This document shows positions 33,990 to 49,168 of a stretch of 64,000 nucleotides of DNA, one piece after another. Origin of the DNA: Sandaracinaceae bacterium. GTDB taxonomy: Bacteria > Myxococcota_A > Polyangia > Polyangiales > Sandaracinaceae. Numbering within the stretch: position 1 is the first letter of the stretch; each line of letters starts with the position of its first letter. The position numbers and the translations under genes were made by a program. The notes under the pieces are model-generated. The model ran no database searches. It was given only the letters and a program-made list of their open reading frames with translations, and had not been told where the DNA came from. Location: the NCBI GenBank assembly GCA_020633195.1, contig JACKEC010000033.1, positions 1-64,000 on the forward strand, written 5' to 3'.

Positions 33990-36900
33990 CGGCCCGCGAT
34001 CTCGAGCGCCGCGTCGCTGGCCGCGACGAACTCGCGGTTGTTCTCGTTGTCCATCACGAGGAAGTAGATCCAGCCGTCCGAGCGGAAGTGCGGGAAGATC
34101 GCCCGCATGTTGTCCGGCATGTTCGTGATGACGTGGACCATCCCCGTGGTGAGGTCGTAGAGCTGCAGGTTGGTCCGGTTCCCGTCGTGGTGGTGGGTGA
34201 CCATGAAGCGCTCGTCGAACGAGAAGCTGACCTTCGCGCCCGGCGTGCAGAGGGTCGCGACGGGGTCGCTCAGGGTGATGCGGTAGCTGGTGCCGAAGCG
34301 GGTCGTGTTGACGCGGCGCACGGAGTAGCCGAGCGAGCGACCGTCGGGGCCGGCGAGGCGCGAGGCCACGAGCTGACCGGACGGCGAGAGGACCGAGTCA
34401 CCCTCGTAGGGCGAGTCGACGATGACCGCCTCCTGCGCCTGGTAGGTCGTGCCGTCGAAGATCATCGGCGTGACCTTGATGGTCGACGAGGCGTTCCACG
34501 GCGCCGACGGATCGGTCTGCGCGCTGCGGCCCGAGTCGCTCGTGAACTGGCTGTTGATGACGAAGTAGTCGCCGCCGCTCAGGCCGCGGGCCACGTGCTG
34601 GTAGAGGTTGATGCCGCGCGCGGTGGAGCAGCCCGTCTCGGTGAAGTCGATGACGTCGTCCATGCCCTCGAGCACGCTCTGCGTGCAGAGGCCCGCGCCG
34701 CCGCTCGCGCCCTGAAAGATGAAGCCGCTGTTGTCCGGGAAGAAGCCCGGGTCGTAGCTGGCCTGGATCCCGATGTCGCGACCCGCGAGGAGGTCGGTGA
34801 TCGTGGAGCGGCCGCCCGTGCCCGCGCTGCCGCCGTTGCCGACGAAGCGGCCGTCGGCGGAGCTGCGCATCCAGAAGCTTGTGCGGAAGCCGAGCGTGCG
34901 GAGGTTGCGGATGGTGCCGATCGAGTTGCCCCACACGCCGCTCTCGTCGCCGTAGTCGCCGGCGGTGAAGCAGCGGCGCGGGTCCGAGTCGGGGCAGCCG
35001 AACATGCGGATGCCGGCGTCGGCGTTGAGCGCGCCCCAGCCCTCGAACTGCATCGAGCTCGTGTGCGCGGTGATCGCCGGGCCGTCCACGAAGTCCGAGC
35101 AGGTCGACGGGGGCGGCGGCTCGGGGAGCGCCGTGTCGAGGTCGTTGAGGCCGTTGCGGAACCACGCGAGGATCGTCGCGTACTCCTGCTGGCTCATCGC
35201 CGGGTGGCTGCCCTTGGGCATCGACACGCGGGTCTTGAAGCGCGTGTAGGGGATGAGCCAATCCGAGTCGCCGTAGGCGGTGCGGAAGAGGCGGCGGAAG
35301 TAGCCGTACTGCACGCCCGTGGTGAGCACGCCGAGGTGCTCGGCGGCGAACACGCTGTTCGGGTCCATCGGGTCCGAGCGCAGGCAGTCGATGGTGCGGC
35401 GCGCGTCCTCGGGGGTGAGCTGCGCGGGGTCGCCCGCCGCGAAGTCCATGAGCTGGCGGAGCGTCGCGGGGCCCACGCCCTCGATCGCGTCGAGCGCGTC
35501 GACCGAGTCGTAGGGCTTGCCCGCCGCGATCGCCGCGGCGGTGTCCGACGGAAGGCCGACCTGCTCGTCCAGCGTGCCCTGGTCGGCGCCGTTGACGAAC
35601 TCGAGGAGGCGCTGGTTCGGGTCGACCGCGCCCTCGGTGATGCCGCACGAGCGCCACGCCGTCTGCGTGTACTCGAGCCAGCGGCGCAGGCCGTTGCGCG
35701 AGACCGAGTGGCACTCGGCGCAGCGGCGGGTCGCGCAGCTGCCGCCCTCGCAGGCCGCGTTGTCGATCGTCGCGCCGAGCGCGATCAGCGCCTGGGTCGC
35801 GAGCTCGACGCCGGTCGCGGTGACGGCGGGCAGGTTGCCCTCCTCACCCTCGGCGTTGCGCGGGATGTCGCTCCACACGCAGGCGGGGTCGCTCGAGCTG
35901 TCGCCGCAGCGCTGGATGAAGCGGATCGACTGGCCGTAGTCGGAGTCCCAGAAGGTCTGCTCGGTGAGGCCGTCGAGCTCGGGCGGCATCCAGAACGTGT
36001 GGGCGAAGTCGCGGTGCGACTCGGTGGTGATGTTGGTCCAGCTCGTGTCCTCGCCGGCGAGCCGGTCGATCCAGCTCCGCGCCCAGCGGTCGTTCGCGAT
36101 GCGGTGGCAGCGCGTGCACGCAGCCGCCTCGGGGCTCGTGAGCTGCTGCGGGATCGTCCAGCCCTGCCCGTCCATGTTCACGAGGCTGTAGGGCGCCTCG
36201 TTGTAGCCGAGCGAGAAGTCCGGGTGGATGCCCATCCGCGGGACGACGGGGTCGCCGTGCGAGTCGAGGGCGCCGTCGATCCACGGGGTGTGGATGAACG
36301 CGTCCATCGAGTGGCACTCGGCGCACTCGATGTTGTTCGTGCCGCCGGGCAGCGCGACGCCGCCCTGGATGCCCTCCCAGAGGCTCTCGGCCTGCTGGGG
36401 CGACGCCTCGGAGTTCACGGTGTCCGCCGGGTGCGGGACGTGGAGGCCGTCGGTGTTCCTGTAGAGCGCGTTCTGGAAGTAGCAGGTCTGCCCGGTGAAG
36501 GGGTTGTGCCCGATCATCGCGATGTCGTTGTACTGACCGACCTCGCGCTGCGACTTGCGGCAGAGGAGCACCCAGCTCGTGCCCTGGTCGTTGGTCGCGC
36601 TCGTGACGCGGGGGCCGTTGACGTCGGGGCGCTCGCCCTCGGGCCCGGCCGCGCTCGGCTCACAGAGGCTGTAGATGTACTGCGGGTTGTCGCACTGCGA
36701 CGCCTGCTCGGTGGGGTAGGTCACGTTCCCGGCGGTGTCGGTGACGGTCGTCGGGATCGGCGTGGAGTCGAGGCAGTTGTAGGTCGCGAAGTCGGCCTCA
36801 CCCTCGGTCAGGCGGGGGAAGAAGGGGATGTCGCCCAGCTCCTCCACGCAGCGCTCGGCGTACGCGACGGTCGAGGTGATGCGGGCCTCTTCGCCGTCGA

Positions 36901-37384
36901 ACTTGCCGTTGAGGCCGCGGCGGTCGAAGGCGCGGCGCGCGTCGAACTCGCGCTGCTCCACCACCGTCGAGCCCTGCATGAGGCAGACGTCGATGATGAG
37001 GCGCCCCTCGAGGATCGACGCGAGCATCTCGGGCGTCGGCTCCGCCTCGAGCCAGGCGCTGCTGTCGTACGGCGACGCGAGGTCCGACTCCATCATCGAG
37101 GGCCCCTCGAAGGTCGGGTCGGCGGCCGCGTCGATCCGCGGCGCCTCGCCGAGCCCCCCGATCTGCGTCGCGCAGTCGAGCCCCCCGACGTCGCCGTGGC
37201 GCAGCCGCGCGTAGAGCGTCTCGCCGCTCACGAGCTCGCGCGAGAGCAGGACCCGGACCCGCTGCGAGGCCTCGTGGTACTGCACGTCGACGTTGGTCGC
37301 GTCCCCCTCTCCGTCGCACGCGGCGAGGATCAAGGCAGGCAAGAGGAAGGGGAGGAGGGCCTTCGGCCGATGGGCAAACGACAT
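33986..37384 (-). CDS. Large tri-heme cytochrome c lipoprotein with C-terminal TolB-like region
   Basis: 1132 residues. Lipoprotein signal ending LILAACDG. Three CxxCH heme sites: CAECHS (about residue 356), CTRCHR (about 424) and CAECHS (about 562). Between the last heme and the C-terminus lies a helix-hairpin-helix-like segment (VDALDAIEGVGPATLRQLMD), rare in an exported protein. Residues about 760-1120 look like a TolB/WD40-type propeller (GRSLGYSVRRV, LYDLTTGMVHVI, FPHFRSDGWIYFLV). ATG 37384 has GGGAGG only 2 bases ahead, an unusually short spacing. First gene of the run; an FNR/CRP-like box lies 43-56 bases upstream. Probably in extracytoplasmic electron transfer. Confidence 0.83.
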   Translation of the reverse strand: MSFAHRPKALLPFLLPALILAACDGEGDATNVDVQYHEASQRVRVLLSRELVSGETLYARLRHGDVGGLDCATQIGGLGEAPRIDAAADPTFEGPSMMESDLASPYDSSAWLEAEPTPEMLASILEGRLIIDVCLMQGSTVVEQREFDARRAFDRRGLNGKFDGEEARITSTVAYAERCVEELGDIPFFPRLTEGEADFATYNCLDSTPIPTTVTDTAGNVTYPTEQASQCDNPQYIYSLCEPSAAGPEGERPDVNGPRVTSATNDQGTSWVLLCRKSQREVGQYNDIAMIGHNPFTGQTCYFQNALYRNTDGLHVPHPADTVNSEASPQQAESLWEGIQGGVALPGGTNNIECAECHSMDAFIHTPWIDGALDSHGDPVVPRMGIHPDFSLGYNEAPYSLVNMDGQGWTIPQQLTSPEAAACTRCHRIANDRWARSWIDRLAGEDTSWTNITTESHRDFAHTFWMPPELDGLTEQTFWDSDYGQSIRFIQRCGDSSSDPACVWSDIPRNAEGEEGNLPAVTATGVELATQALIALGATIDNAACEGGSCATRRCAECHSVSRNGLRRWLEYTQTAWRSCGITEGAVDPNQRLLEFVNGADQGTLDEQVGLPSDTAAAIAAGKPYDSVDALDAIEGVGPATLRQLMDFAAGDPAQLTPEDARRTIDCLRSDPMDPNSVFAAEHLGVLTTGVQYGYFRRLFRTAYGDSDWLIPYTRFKTRVSMPKGSHPAMSQQEYATILAWFRNGLNDLDTALPEPPPPSTCSDFVDGPAITAHTSSMQFEGWGALNADAGIRMFGCPDSDPRRCFTAGDYGDESGVWGNSIGTIRNLRTLGFRTSFWMRSSADGRFVGNGGSAGTGGRSTITDLLAGRDIGIQASYDPGFFPDNSGFIFQGASGGAGLCTQSVLEGMDDVIDFTETGCSTARGINLYQHVARGLSGGDYFVINSQFTSDSGRSAQTDPSAPWNASSTIKVTPMIFDGTTYQAQEAVIVDSPYEGDSVLSPSGQLVASRLAGPDGRSLGYSVRRVNTTRFGTSYRITLSDPVATLCTPGAKVSFSFDERFMVTHHHDGNRTNLQLYDLTTGMVHVITNMPDNMRAIFPHFRSDGWIYFLVMDNENNREFVAASDAALEIAGR

Positions 37385-37426
37385 CGCCTCCCATCATGGC
37401 AAAGGTCGTGCCCGGGTGGGGATCGT

Positions 37427-37440
37427 TTGATCCAGCTCAA
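37427..37440 (-). promoter_or_regulatory. FNR/CRP-like box upstream of the multiheme cytochrome genes
   Basis: TTGATCCAGCTCAA agrees with the FNR-type consensus TTGAT-N4-ATCAA at nine of the ten fixed positions. It is centred about 50 bases before the ATG of the tri-heme cytochrome, a suitable place for activation or repression by a CRP/FNR-family regulator. No such regulator gene is in the window. Confidence 0.45.
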
Positions 37441-37490
37441 TTCCTGGGCTGGCCGGCAAGTCCCCTAGCCACGCACGGGGACCTCGGACC

Positions 37491-37787
37491 CTACTCGGGC
37501 TCGACGACCTCGAGGTGGACCGGCCCGTCGGAGACGAGGACCATCTGGCAGCAGAGCCGCACGTCGGGCCCATCGCCGAACACCTCGAGCACGTCGAGCT
37601 CGTCGTCCTCGGGCTTGCTGAGGGACTCCATGCCGGAGATCACGCGGCAGCGGCAGGTCCCGCAGCTCGCCGATCGGCAGGAGAAAGGGACCTCCGCGTC
37701 GGGGTGATCGTCGCAGACGTCCACGAGCGCCGTCCCGGGCGCGACCTCGACCTCGAAGCCCGCGGGCTCGAAACGCACCTTCGCCAT
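37491..37787 (-). CDS. Plant-type [2Fe-2S] ferredoxin
   Basis: 98 residues. The cluster ligands are in the plant/adrenodoxin pattern: C-R-S-A-S-C-G-T-C-R-C, then a later Cys in LCCQM. The first three ligands are C-x4-C-x2-C at about residues 36, 41 and 44, the fourth near 79. It starts MAKVRFEPAGFEVEV from ATG 37787; an in-frame ATG 14 codons upstream (37829) gives an unlikely extension. It is a small electron carrier, cytoplasmic, partner unknown; the molybdenum hydroxylase at 39.6 kb carries its own clusters. It lies 55 bases downstream of the lipoprotein gene. Confidence 0.88.
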   Translation of the reverse strand: MAKVRFEPAGFEVEVAPGTALVDVCDDHPDAEVPFSCRSASCGTCRCRVISGMESLSKPEDDELDVLEVFGDGPDVRLCCQMVLVSDGPVHLEVVEPE

Positions 37788-37842
37788 GCGGCGGACCTTG
37801 ATGTCCACGTGCGGGGTCGTCAAAGGCAAAATCGCCCACCCG

Positions 37843-39477
37843 CTACTGGTCGACGGGGCCGACGTCCTCGAGGCCCCCGTCCGTCCAGCGCAGGCCGTGG
37901 AACGGGTAGACGCCGCCGAGCTGATAGGAGACCGGCATCCAGCCCCCCTGCCGCCAGCGGAAGCCGAGCCACACCATGTACCCGACGCCGACGTGGGTGC
38001 CGATGTCGTGCTCCCAGGCGTCGTGGTCGGCGCCGAGCGCGCGCACCCGGTAGTGGGCGCGGGTGCGCGCGACGTTCGTGCCGACGACCACGAGGGTCGG
38101 GCCGCCGGCCTCGGTCGCCGACTGGAGCTGGACGTGGAAGAGCTCGCCCGCGGCCGTGAACGAGGCGCGCTCGGGGCCGACCGAGCAGTCGGCGACGCGC
38201 AGGTCGTGGATGGCGACGCGCGTCTCGCCGCCGCCCGTCGCCGCGAACAGGACCACGTCGCGCTCGCGGCGGCCGACGTAGGCCCGGGTGATCGCGGTCA
38301 GCGGGGACGGGCCCTCCGAGAAACCGCGAGGCGGTGAGGGGACGCACCCGGAGTGGACCGACAGCTCGGCGCCCTCGACGTACCCGACGCCGAGCGGCGA
38401 CCGGAGCGTGACGTACTCGAACGCGCCGCTCCGGAGCTCGCCGACGGTCAGAACGATCGACCCGGTCGGGAGGATGCTGAGCACCCGCCCCTCCGTCGAG
38501 ACGCGGAGCGGCTCGCGAGCGCGAGCCCACCGGAGCGTCGCGAGGGTGTCGGAGTCGAGGCGCTCGACGGGCCGCGCCTCGGCGTCCAGCGAGGCCGCGA
38601 TCCGATCCGCGAGCTCGCGGCCCCCGCTCGTCGCGACCAGCCGCGCCATCGACGGGCCCAGCGCCTGCACCCGGATCCCGGCCCCGTCGTCCGCGCCGCG
38701 CGGGAGCGCCGCGTAGGTTTCCAGGAGCTCGTCGACGAGCGTCGTGCGCGACACCGCGAAGGCGCCCGTCGGGGCCGCCGCGGGCGCGTCGCCCTCGACC
38801 CCGAGCATCGCAGCCAGCGGACCGCCGGGCAGGACGCGGTCGCGGACCGCGTCGTAGGCGAGCTCGATCGGGACGACCTGGGGGTTCATCCAGCCGAGCG
38901 CGAGCTGACCGACGACCCCGTCGGGGCCGAGCACCAGCGGCAGGCCCTCCCAGCAGCCCTGCACCTCCGAGCGGCGCGCCAGCTCCGCCTGGCAGAGGGT
39001 GTGGATCTCGCCGTGGAGGTCGACTCCGTCGAGGAACGCGTCCTCGAGGGCGAACGGCTCGACCTCGTCACCCGCGATCGCGAAGTGGGTCGGCCGGAGC
39101 TCGAGCGCCTCGCCTCCGCGCACCCCGTGCCGGCCGCGGCAGATCACGGAGACGAGCTCGGCGCGACCGAGGACGACCCGACAGGTCCCGTCCTCGTAGC
39201 CGCGCCGCTGCGTGTCGCGAGCGAGCGACGTCAGGAGCTCCTCGAGCCGCGCGCGGGCGCGGGGGTTCGGGTGCCGTGGCACGTCGTAGGGGAACGCGGC
39301 GCCCTCGGCGCCGGCGGGCAGCGTGCGCTCCTCGATGGGGAGGTCGGCCGAGGGGGGCGCCGGCGCGGGCGCGGGCGTGACCTCCGCGGGCTCGTCGACC
39401 GGCTCGACGGAGACGACCTCGTGGGCCTCCCCGCAGGCGGTCGCGAGCAGCACGAGCGCGAGCCAGCGTGGCAGCAT
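37843..39477 (-). CDS. Lipoprotein of unknown function
   Basis: 544 residues. Lipoprotein signal MLPRWLALVLLATACGEAHE and a Pro/Ala/Glu linker (about 20-55). The rest has no recognised domain. It contains beta-rich stretches with SH3-like flavour (VLSILPTGSIVLTVGELRSG, LGVGYVEGAEL) and several Cys. It diverges from the molybdenum hydroxylase operon across 83 bases. The frame is well supported by composition. Confidence 0.7.
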   Translation of the reverse strand: MLPRWLALVLLATACGEAHEVVSVEPVDEPAEVTPAPAPAPPSADLPIEERTLPAGAEGAAFPYDVPRHPNPRARARLEELLTSLARDTQRRGYEDGTCRVVLGRAELVSVICRGRHGVRGGEALELRPTHFAIAGDEVEPFALEDAFLDGVDLHGEIHTLCQAELARRSEVQGCWEGLPLVLGPDGVVGQLALGWMNPQVVPIELAYDAVRDRVLPGGPLAAMLGVEGDAPAAAPTGAFAVSRTTLVDELLETYAALPRGADDGAGIRVQALGPSMARLVATSGGRELADRIAASLDAEARPVERLDSDTLATLRWARAREPLRVSTEGRVLSILPTGSIVLTVGELRSGAFEYVTLRSPLGVGYVEGAELSVHSGCVPSPPRGFSEGPSPLTAITRAYVGRRERDVVLFAATGGGETRVAIHDLRVADCSVGPERASFTAAGELFHVQLQSATEAGGPTLVVVGTNVARTRAHYRVRALGADHDAWEHDIGTHVGVGYMVWLGFRWRQGGWMPVSYQLGGVYPFHGLRWTDGGLEDVGPVDQ

Positions 39478-39560
39478 GGGGAGAGCCTAGTTCGTGACGG
39501 GCTCGACAAGAAGGCTCGCACGGGCATGGAACGATCCCGCGCATACGTACCCTGGGCCAC

Positions 39561-42190
<2,630 letters not shown>

Positions 42191-42194
<4 letters not shown>

Positions 42195-43408
42195 CGGAGG
42201 TCTGGCTCGACCGAGGCGGGCTCGGGCCGTCGTGGCTCGCGCGAGACGGGCTCCTCGTCGAGGCCGCAGCGCCCGGGAGCGCGACGCGCCTCGACTGCGC
42301 CGGCGACGCCGCCCTGCGACCCGGCGCGGTGAACGCGCACACGCACCTCTACTCGGGGCTCGCGGGCTTCGACATGCCGCCCGCGTCGCCGCCGCCGCGC
42401 GACTTCACGCAGATCCTCGAGCGCGTCTGGTGGCGCCTCGACCGCGCCCTCGACGAGCGCTCGCTCCGCGCCGCCGCGCGATGGGCGATCGCGGAGGCGC
42501 TCCTGGCGGGGACGACGGCGCTCGTCGATCACCACGAGTCGCCGAGCTTCATCGAGGGCTCGCTCGACGTGCTCGCCGACGCGGCCGAGGAGCTCGGAGC
42601 GCGGCTCGTCGTCGGCTACGGCGCGACGGAGCGCAACGGCGGCCGCGAGGAGGCGGCGCGCGGGCTCGCGGAGTGCGCGCGCTTCCTGAAGACGAACGAG
42701 CGCTCCCGGGTGACCGGCATGGTCGCGCTGCACGCGTCGTTCACCGTCTCGGACGAGACCCTGCGTGAGGCCGGCGCCCTCGCGCACGAGCTCGGCGTGG
42801 GGCTGCACGTACACGTGGCCGAGGGGATCGCGGACGTCGACGACGCGCGGCGCCGCGGCTACCCCGGGCCGCTCGAGCGCCTCCTCGCGCTCGACGCGCT
42901 GCCGCCTCGCTCGGTGATCGCGCACGGCGTGCACCTCGACGCCGACCAGGTCCGCTGCGTCCACGACGCCGGGGGCTGGATGGTCCAGAACCCGCGTTCG
43001 AACGAGGGCAACCACGTCGGCTATCCGCGCGGCCTGCGCGCGAGCTGGCACGTCGCGCTCGGCACCGACGGCTGGCCCGCCGACATGGACGCCGAGCGGG
43101 ACGCGCTCTACCGGCTCGGCCGCGCGCACGGCGAGGACGACGCGATGCTCGAGGCGCGCGTCGCGGGCGGCTGGGACCTCTTCGGCGCGCTCACCGGCGC
43201 GCACGTGGGCGCGATCGAGGCGGGCCGACCCGCCGACGTCGTCGTCGGTCGACCGGGCGCCAAGCCACGGCACGTGATCGTGGCGGGCGAGCCGGTGGTC
43301 GTCGACGGCGCGCTCGTCACCGCGGACCTCGACGAGGTGCGCGCGCGCGCCGCCGAAGAGGCGCCTCGGCTGTGGGCGCGGATGGCCGAGCTCGGAGGCG
43401 ACGCGTGA
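42191..43408 (+). CDS. ssnA: SsnA-like aminohydrolase (amidohydrolase superfamily)
   Basis: 405 residues of the SsnA/guanine deaminase/chlorohydrolase branch. Metal-site residues are visible: NAHTHLYSG (His50, His52), LHVHVAEG (His208, Glu211), IAHGVHLD (His245) and ALGTDGWPADM (Asp293). It probably removes an amino group from a heterocycle, fitting the purine-like theme of the operon; in E. coli ssnA lies beside xdhD and ygfK. ATG 42191 overlaps the stop of the hydroxylase gene (ATGA). The substrate is inferred from context only. Confidence 0.83.
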
Positions 43409-44669
43409 GCTCGACGCTGTCGATCGATGGCGACCGCCTGTACCGGAGCCTCGAGGCGCTCGGGCGCATCGGCGCCTACCGGGACGACGACGCCGGGGTC
43501 GACGGCGTGTGCCGGCTCGCGTTCTCGGCCGCCGACGGTGAGGGCCGGCGGCACGTCGTGGCGGCCATGAAGGCAGCGGGGCTCTCGGTGACGGTCGACG
43601 GGATCGGCAACGTCTACGCGCGGCGCGCCGGCCGAGAGGACGCGCTCGGGCCGGTGATGGCGGGCTCGCACATCGACTCGGTCGCGACCGCCGGGCGCTT
43701 CGACGGCTGCCTCGGCGTGCTCGGCGCGCTCGAGGTCGTGCGCACGCTGAACGACGCGGGCGTCATCACGCGCCGCCCGCTCGTGGTCGCGTTCTTCTCC
43801 GAGGAGGAGGGCGCGCGGTTCGGGACCGACATGCTCGGCAGCGCGGTCGCGACCGGGCGCGTCCCCCTCGAGCGCGCCTACGGGCTGACCGATCGCGACG
43901 GCGCGGTCGTGCGCGACGAGCTCGAGGCGATCGGGTTCCTCGGCGACGCCCCCGTCGAGCTGCCCCCGCCGCACGCCTACGTCGAGTGCCACATCGAGCA
44001 GGGCCCTACCCTGCGCGCGGCCGGCGTCGACGTTGGCGTGGTCACCGGCGTGCAGGCGATCTCGTGGCAGGAGCTGACCATCGTCGGCAAGAGCGCGCAC
44101 GCGGGGACGACCCCGATGGAGCTGCGCGCCGATCCAGGCGTCGCGGCGTCGCGCGTGCAGCTCGAGCTGCGCGCGATGGTCCGGTCGGGTCGCTTCGGCG
44201 ACGCCCTCCGGGCGACGATGGGCGTCACCGTCTTCGAGCCGGGGCTCGTCAACGTGGTCCCGAACCGCGTGAGAGCGACCGTCGATCTGCGGCACCCCGA
44301 CGACGCCGTGCTCGTGCGCGCCGAGGCGGAGCTGCGGCGCTTCCTCGATCGCGTCGCGCTCGAGGAGCGCGTCACCATCACCGCGCGGCAGACCGCCCGC
44401 ACCCCGGACGTGGCGTTCGCGCCGGCCGTGATCGAGCGCGTCGCGGCGGCGGCGACCGCCCGCGGGCTCACCCACCAGCGGATCGTCTCGGGCGCGGGCC
44501 ACGACTGCCAGGAGATGGCCCGGGTGTGCCCCGCCGCGATGGTGTTCGTGCCCGGCGAGCGCGACGGGATCAGCCACAACCCGCGCGAGCTCTCGACGCT
44601 CGAGCAGTGCGAGAACGGCGTCAACGTGCTGCTCGACGTGCTCGTCGGGCTCGCCGAGGAGGAGGGACC

Positions 44670-44673
<4 letters not shown>
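43405..44673 (+). CDS. M20-family carbamoylase/allantoate amidohydrolase-like enzyme
   Basis: 422 residues, GTG start in a GTGA overlap. Two-zinc M20 hydrolase with the HyuC/AllC signature: MAGSHIDSVATAGRFDGCLG (His89 and Asp100), FSEEEGARF (Glu134-135), VECHIEQG (His196) and GAGHDCQEMA plus SHNPRE near the end. Members hydrolyse N-carbamoyl amino acids, allantoate or beta-ureido acids, releasing ammonia and CO2. The operon suggests it opens or trims a ring-cleavage product of the heterocycle hydroxylated by the first enzyme. Allantoate versus N-carbamoyl substrate cannot be decided here. Confidence 0.87.
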
Positions 44674-45602
<929 letters not shown>

Positions 45603-45624
45603 GAGACGCCCGCCACCGAGAGGA

Positions 45625-45797
45625 AATTTCGCGCAAAGGGCGCAGAGGGAGCCAAGGAGGGCAAGAAGGCTGGGGGAGCGAGGAGCGCGCGCCCGCTTCG
45701 CGCTCACCTCGACCGTGGCGGAACGTCGACGCGCCCGGTCCTGCCAGCCCGCAGCCTCTCGAGCCCTTTGCCCACTTTGCGCCCTTCGCGCGAAATT
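45625..45797. repeat. Long imperfect inverted repeat between convergent operons
   Basis: The left arm starts AATTTCGCGCAAAGGGCGCA at 45625. The right arm (45771-45797), read in reverse complement, starts AATTTCGCGCGAAGGGCGCA. Over 27 bases 23 match, and weaker similarity continues inward (AAGGCTG/GAGGCTG). The gap between operon ends (45603-45816) holds nothing else. It could act as a two-way terminator, or be a repetitive palindromic element; CGCAAAGGGCGC-type motifs are often repetitive in genomes. Confidence 0.65.
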
Positions 45798-45816
45798 CCG
45801 CGACCGTGAAGGGCAC

Positions 45817-47722
<1,906 letters not shown>

Positions 47723-47730
<8 letters not shown>

Positions 47731-49168
47731 GGGCCGAGCGGACCCGCGCGTTGAAGGCGTCGATCAGCGCGTCCCAGCCGCGCGCCTCCTCGTAGCGCGC
47801 GTCCCAGAAGTCCGGGTCCCACAGCTCGCGCAGCTCGTCGGAGGTGCGGCCCTGCTGCTCCACCCACGTGAAGTACTTGAGGTTGTGCAGCGCCTTGCGA
47901 TCCCAGTAGCCGAGCTCGCGCACGTGATCGACGCCCTGCCCCCTCAGGCGGCGGTCGAGGTCCATCGCGGCGTGGACGTCCTCGTAGTCGCCGCGCGCGG
48001 CGCGCAGCTCGTCGAGCCGCGACTGGTACAGCTCGACCGAGTCGGTGAACACGGTGAGCACGACGTCGTCGGCGCCGAGCTCGAAGTACTTCGCCGTCTT
48101 GATCGCCGCGAGCAGGTTGCAGATACCCGAGATGCCGAGCAGCGGGAGCTGCGCGATCACCTCCGGCGCCACCCCCTCGCGCGCGAGCCGCGCTTGCCCG
48201 GCCGGCTCGTTGAAGAGCCGCAGCAGCCGGATCGTGTCCTCGTCGTCGATCGCCACCACGTGATCGGTGTTGCGCACGTTGTGGATCCACGGGACGTGCT
48301 TGTCGCCGATGCCCTCGATGCGGTGCTCGCCGAAGCCGTTCGCGTAGAGCGTCGGGCACTGCAGCGCCTCGACGGCGCCGACGCGCATCCCCGGGTGCGC
48401 CTTCTTCAGGTAGTCGCCCGCGCCGATCGTCCCCGCCGAGCCCGTCGCCGAGACGTACGCCGCGAGGCGGCGGCCGCCCGACCGCGCGAAGGCCTCCTCG
48501 AGCGCCGGCCCGGTCACGTGGTAGTGCCAGGACGGATTCCCGAATTCCTCGAACTGGTTGAAGATCACGTCCGTCGGTCGGTCGCGCCGGATCTCCCAGC
48601 ACTTGTCGTAGATCTCTTTGACGTTGCTCTCGGTGCCCGGCGTCGCGATCACCTCCGCGCCGATCCGGGCGAGCCAGTCGAAGCGCTCGCGGCTCATCCC
48701 CTCGGGCAGGATCGCCACCGCGGTCGCGCCGAGCAGCGCGCAGTCGAACGCGCCCCCGCGGCAGTAGTTGCCCGTCGAAGGCCACACCGCGCGCTGCGTC
48801 GTCGGGTCGAACTGGCCGGTCACGAGCCGCGGCACGAGGCACCCGAACGCCGCGCCGACCTTGTGCGCGCCGGTCGGGAAGTACTTGCCCACGACGCCCA
48901 CGACACGGGCCGGGACGCCCGTCACCGAGCTCGGCAGCTCGAAGGCGTTCACGCCCCCGAACCCGCCCGAGGCGACGTCGTTCTTCCACGTGATGCGGAA
49001 CAGGTTGAGGGGGTCGACGTCCCAGAGCCCGATCGACGGCAGCGCGGCCCGGACCGCCTCGGGGATCGTCGTGGGGTCGCGCATCTGCGCGAGGGTGGGG
49101 ATCACGACGCCGCGCTCGCGGCAGAGCTTCGCCGCGCGCTCGAGCACCGCCTCGTTCATCGCGCTCAC
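47723..49168 (-). CDS. PLP-dependent lyase/synthase-like enzyme (fold type II)
   Basis: 481 residues. Fold-type II PLP enzyme in the cysteine synthase/tryptophan synthase beta group, with the cofactor lysine in PTGAHKVGAAFG (Lys103), PSTGNYCRGGAFDCAL as the phosphate-cradle region (Asn-rich turn), and VSATGSAGTIGAGDYLK further on. It lacks the exact signatures of diaminopropionate ammonia-lyase (YgeX), though a similar role in removing ammonia from a small amino acid is plausible in this context. The start is GTG 49168 in a GTGA overlap with the upstream gene; ATG 49159 is a close alternative. Reaction unknown. Confidence 0.8.

Noticed and set aside
34088..37468. 1126-codon plus-strand frame over the tri-heme cytochrome
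   Set aside because: It has no heme motifs or signal peptide and an Arg/Val/Glu-rich shadow composition; the opposite strand encodes a complete lipoprotein.
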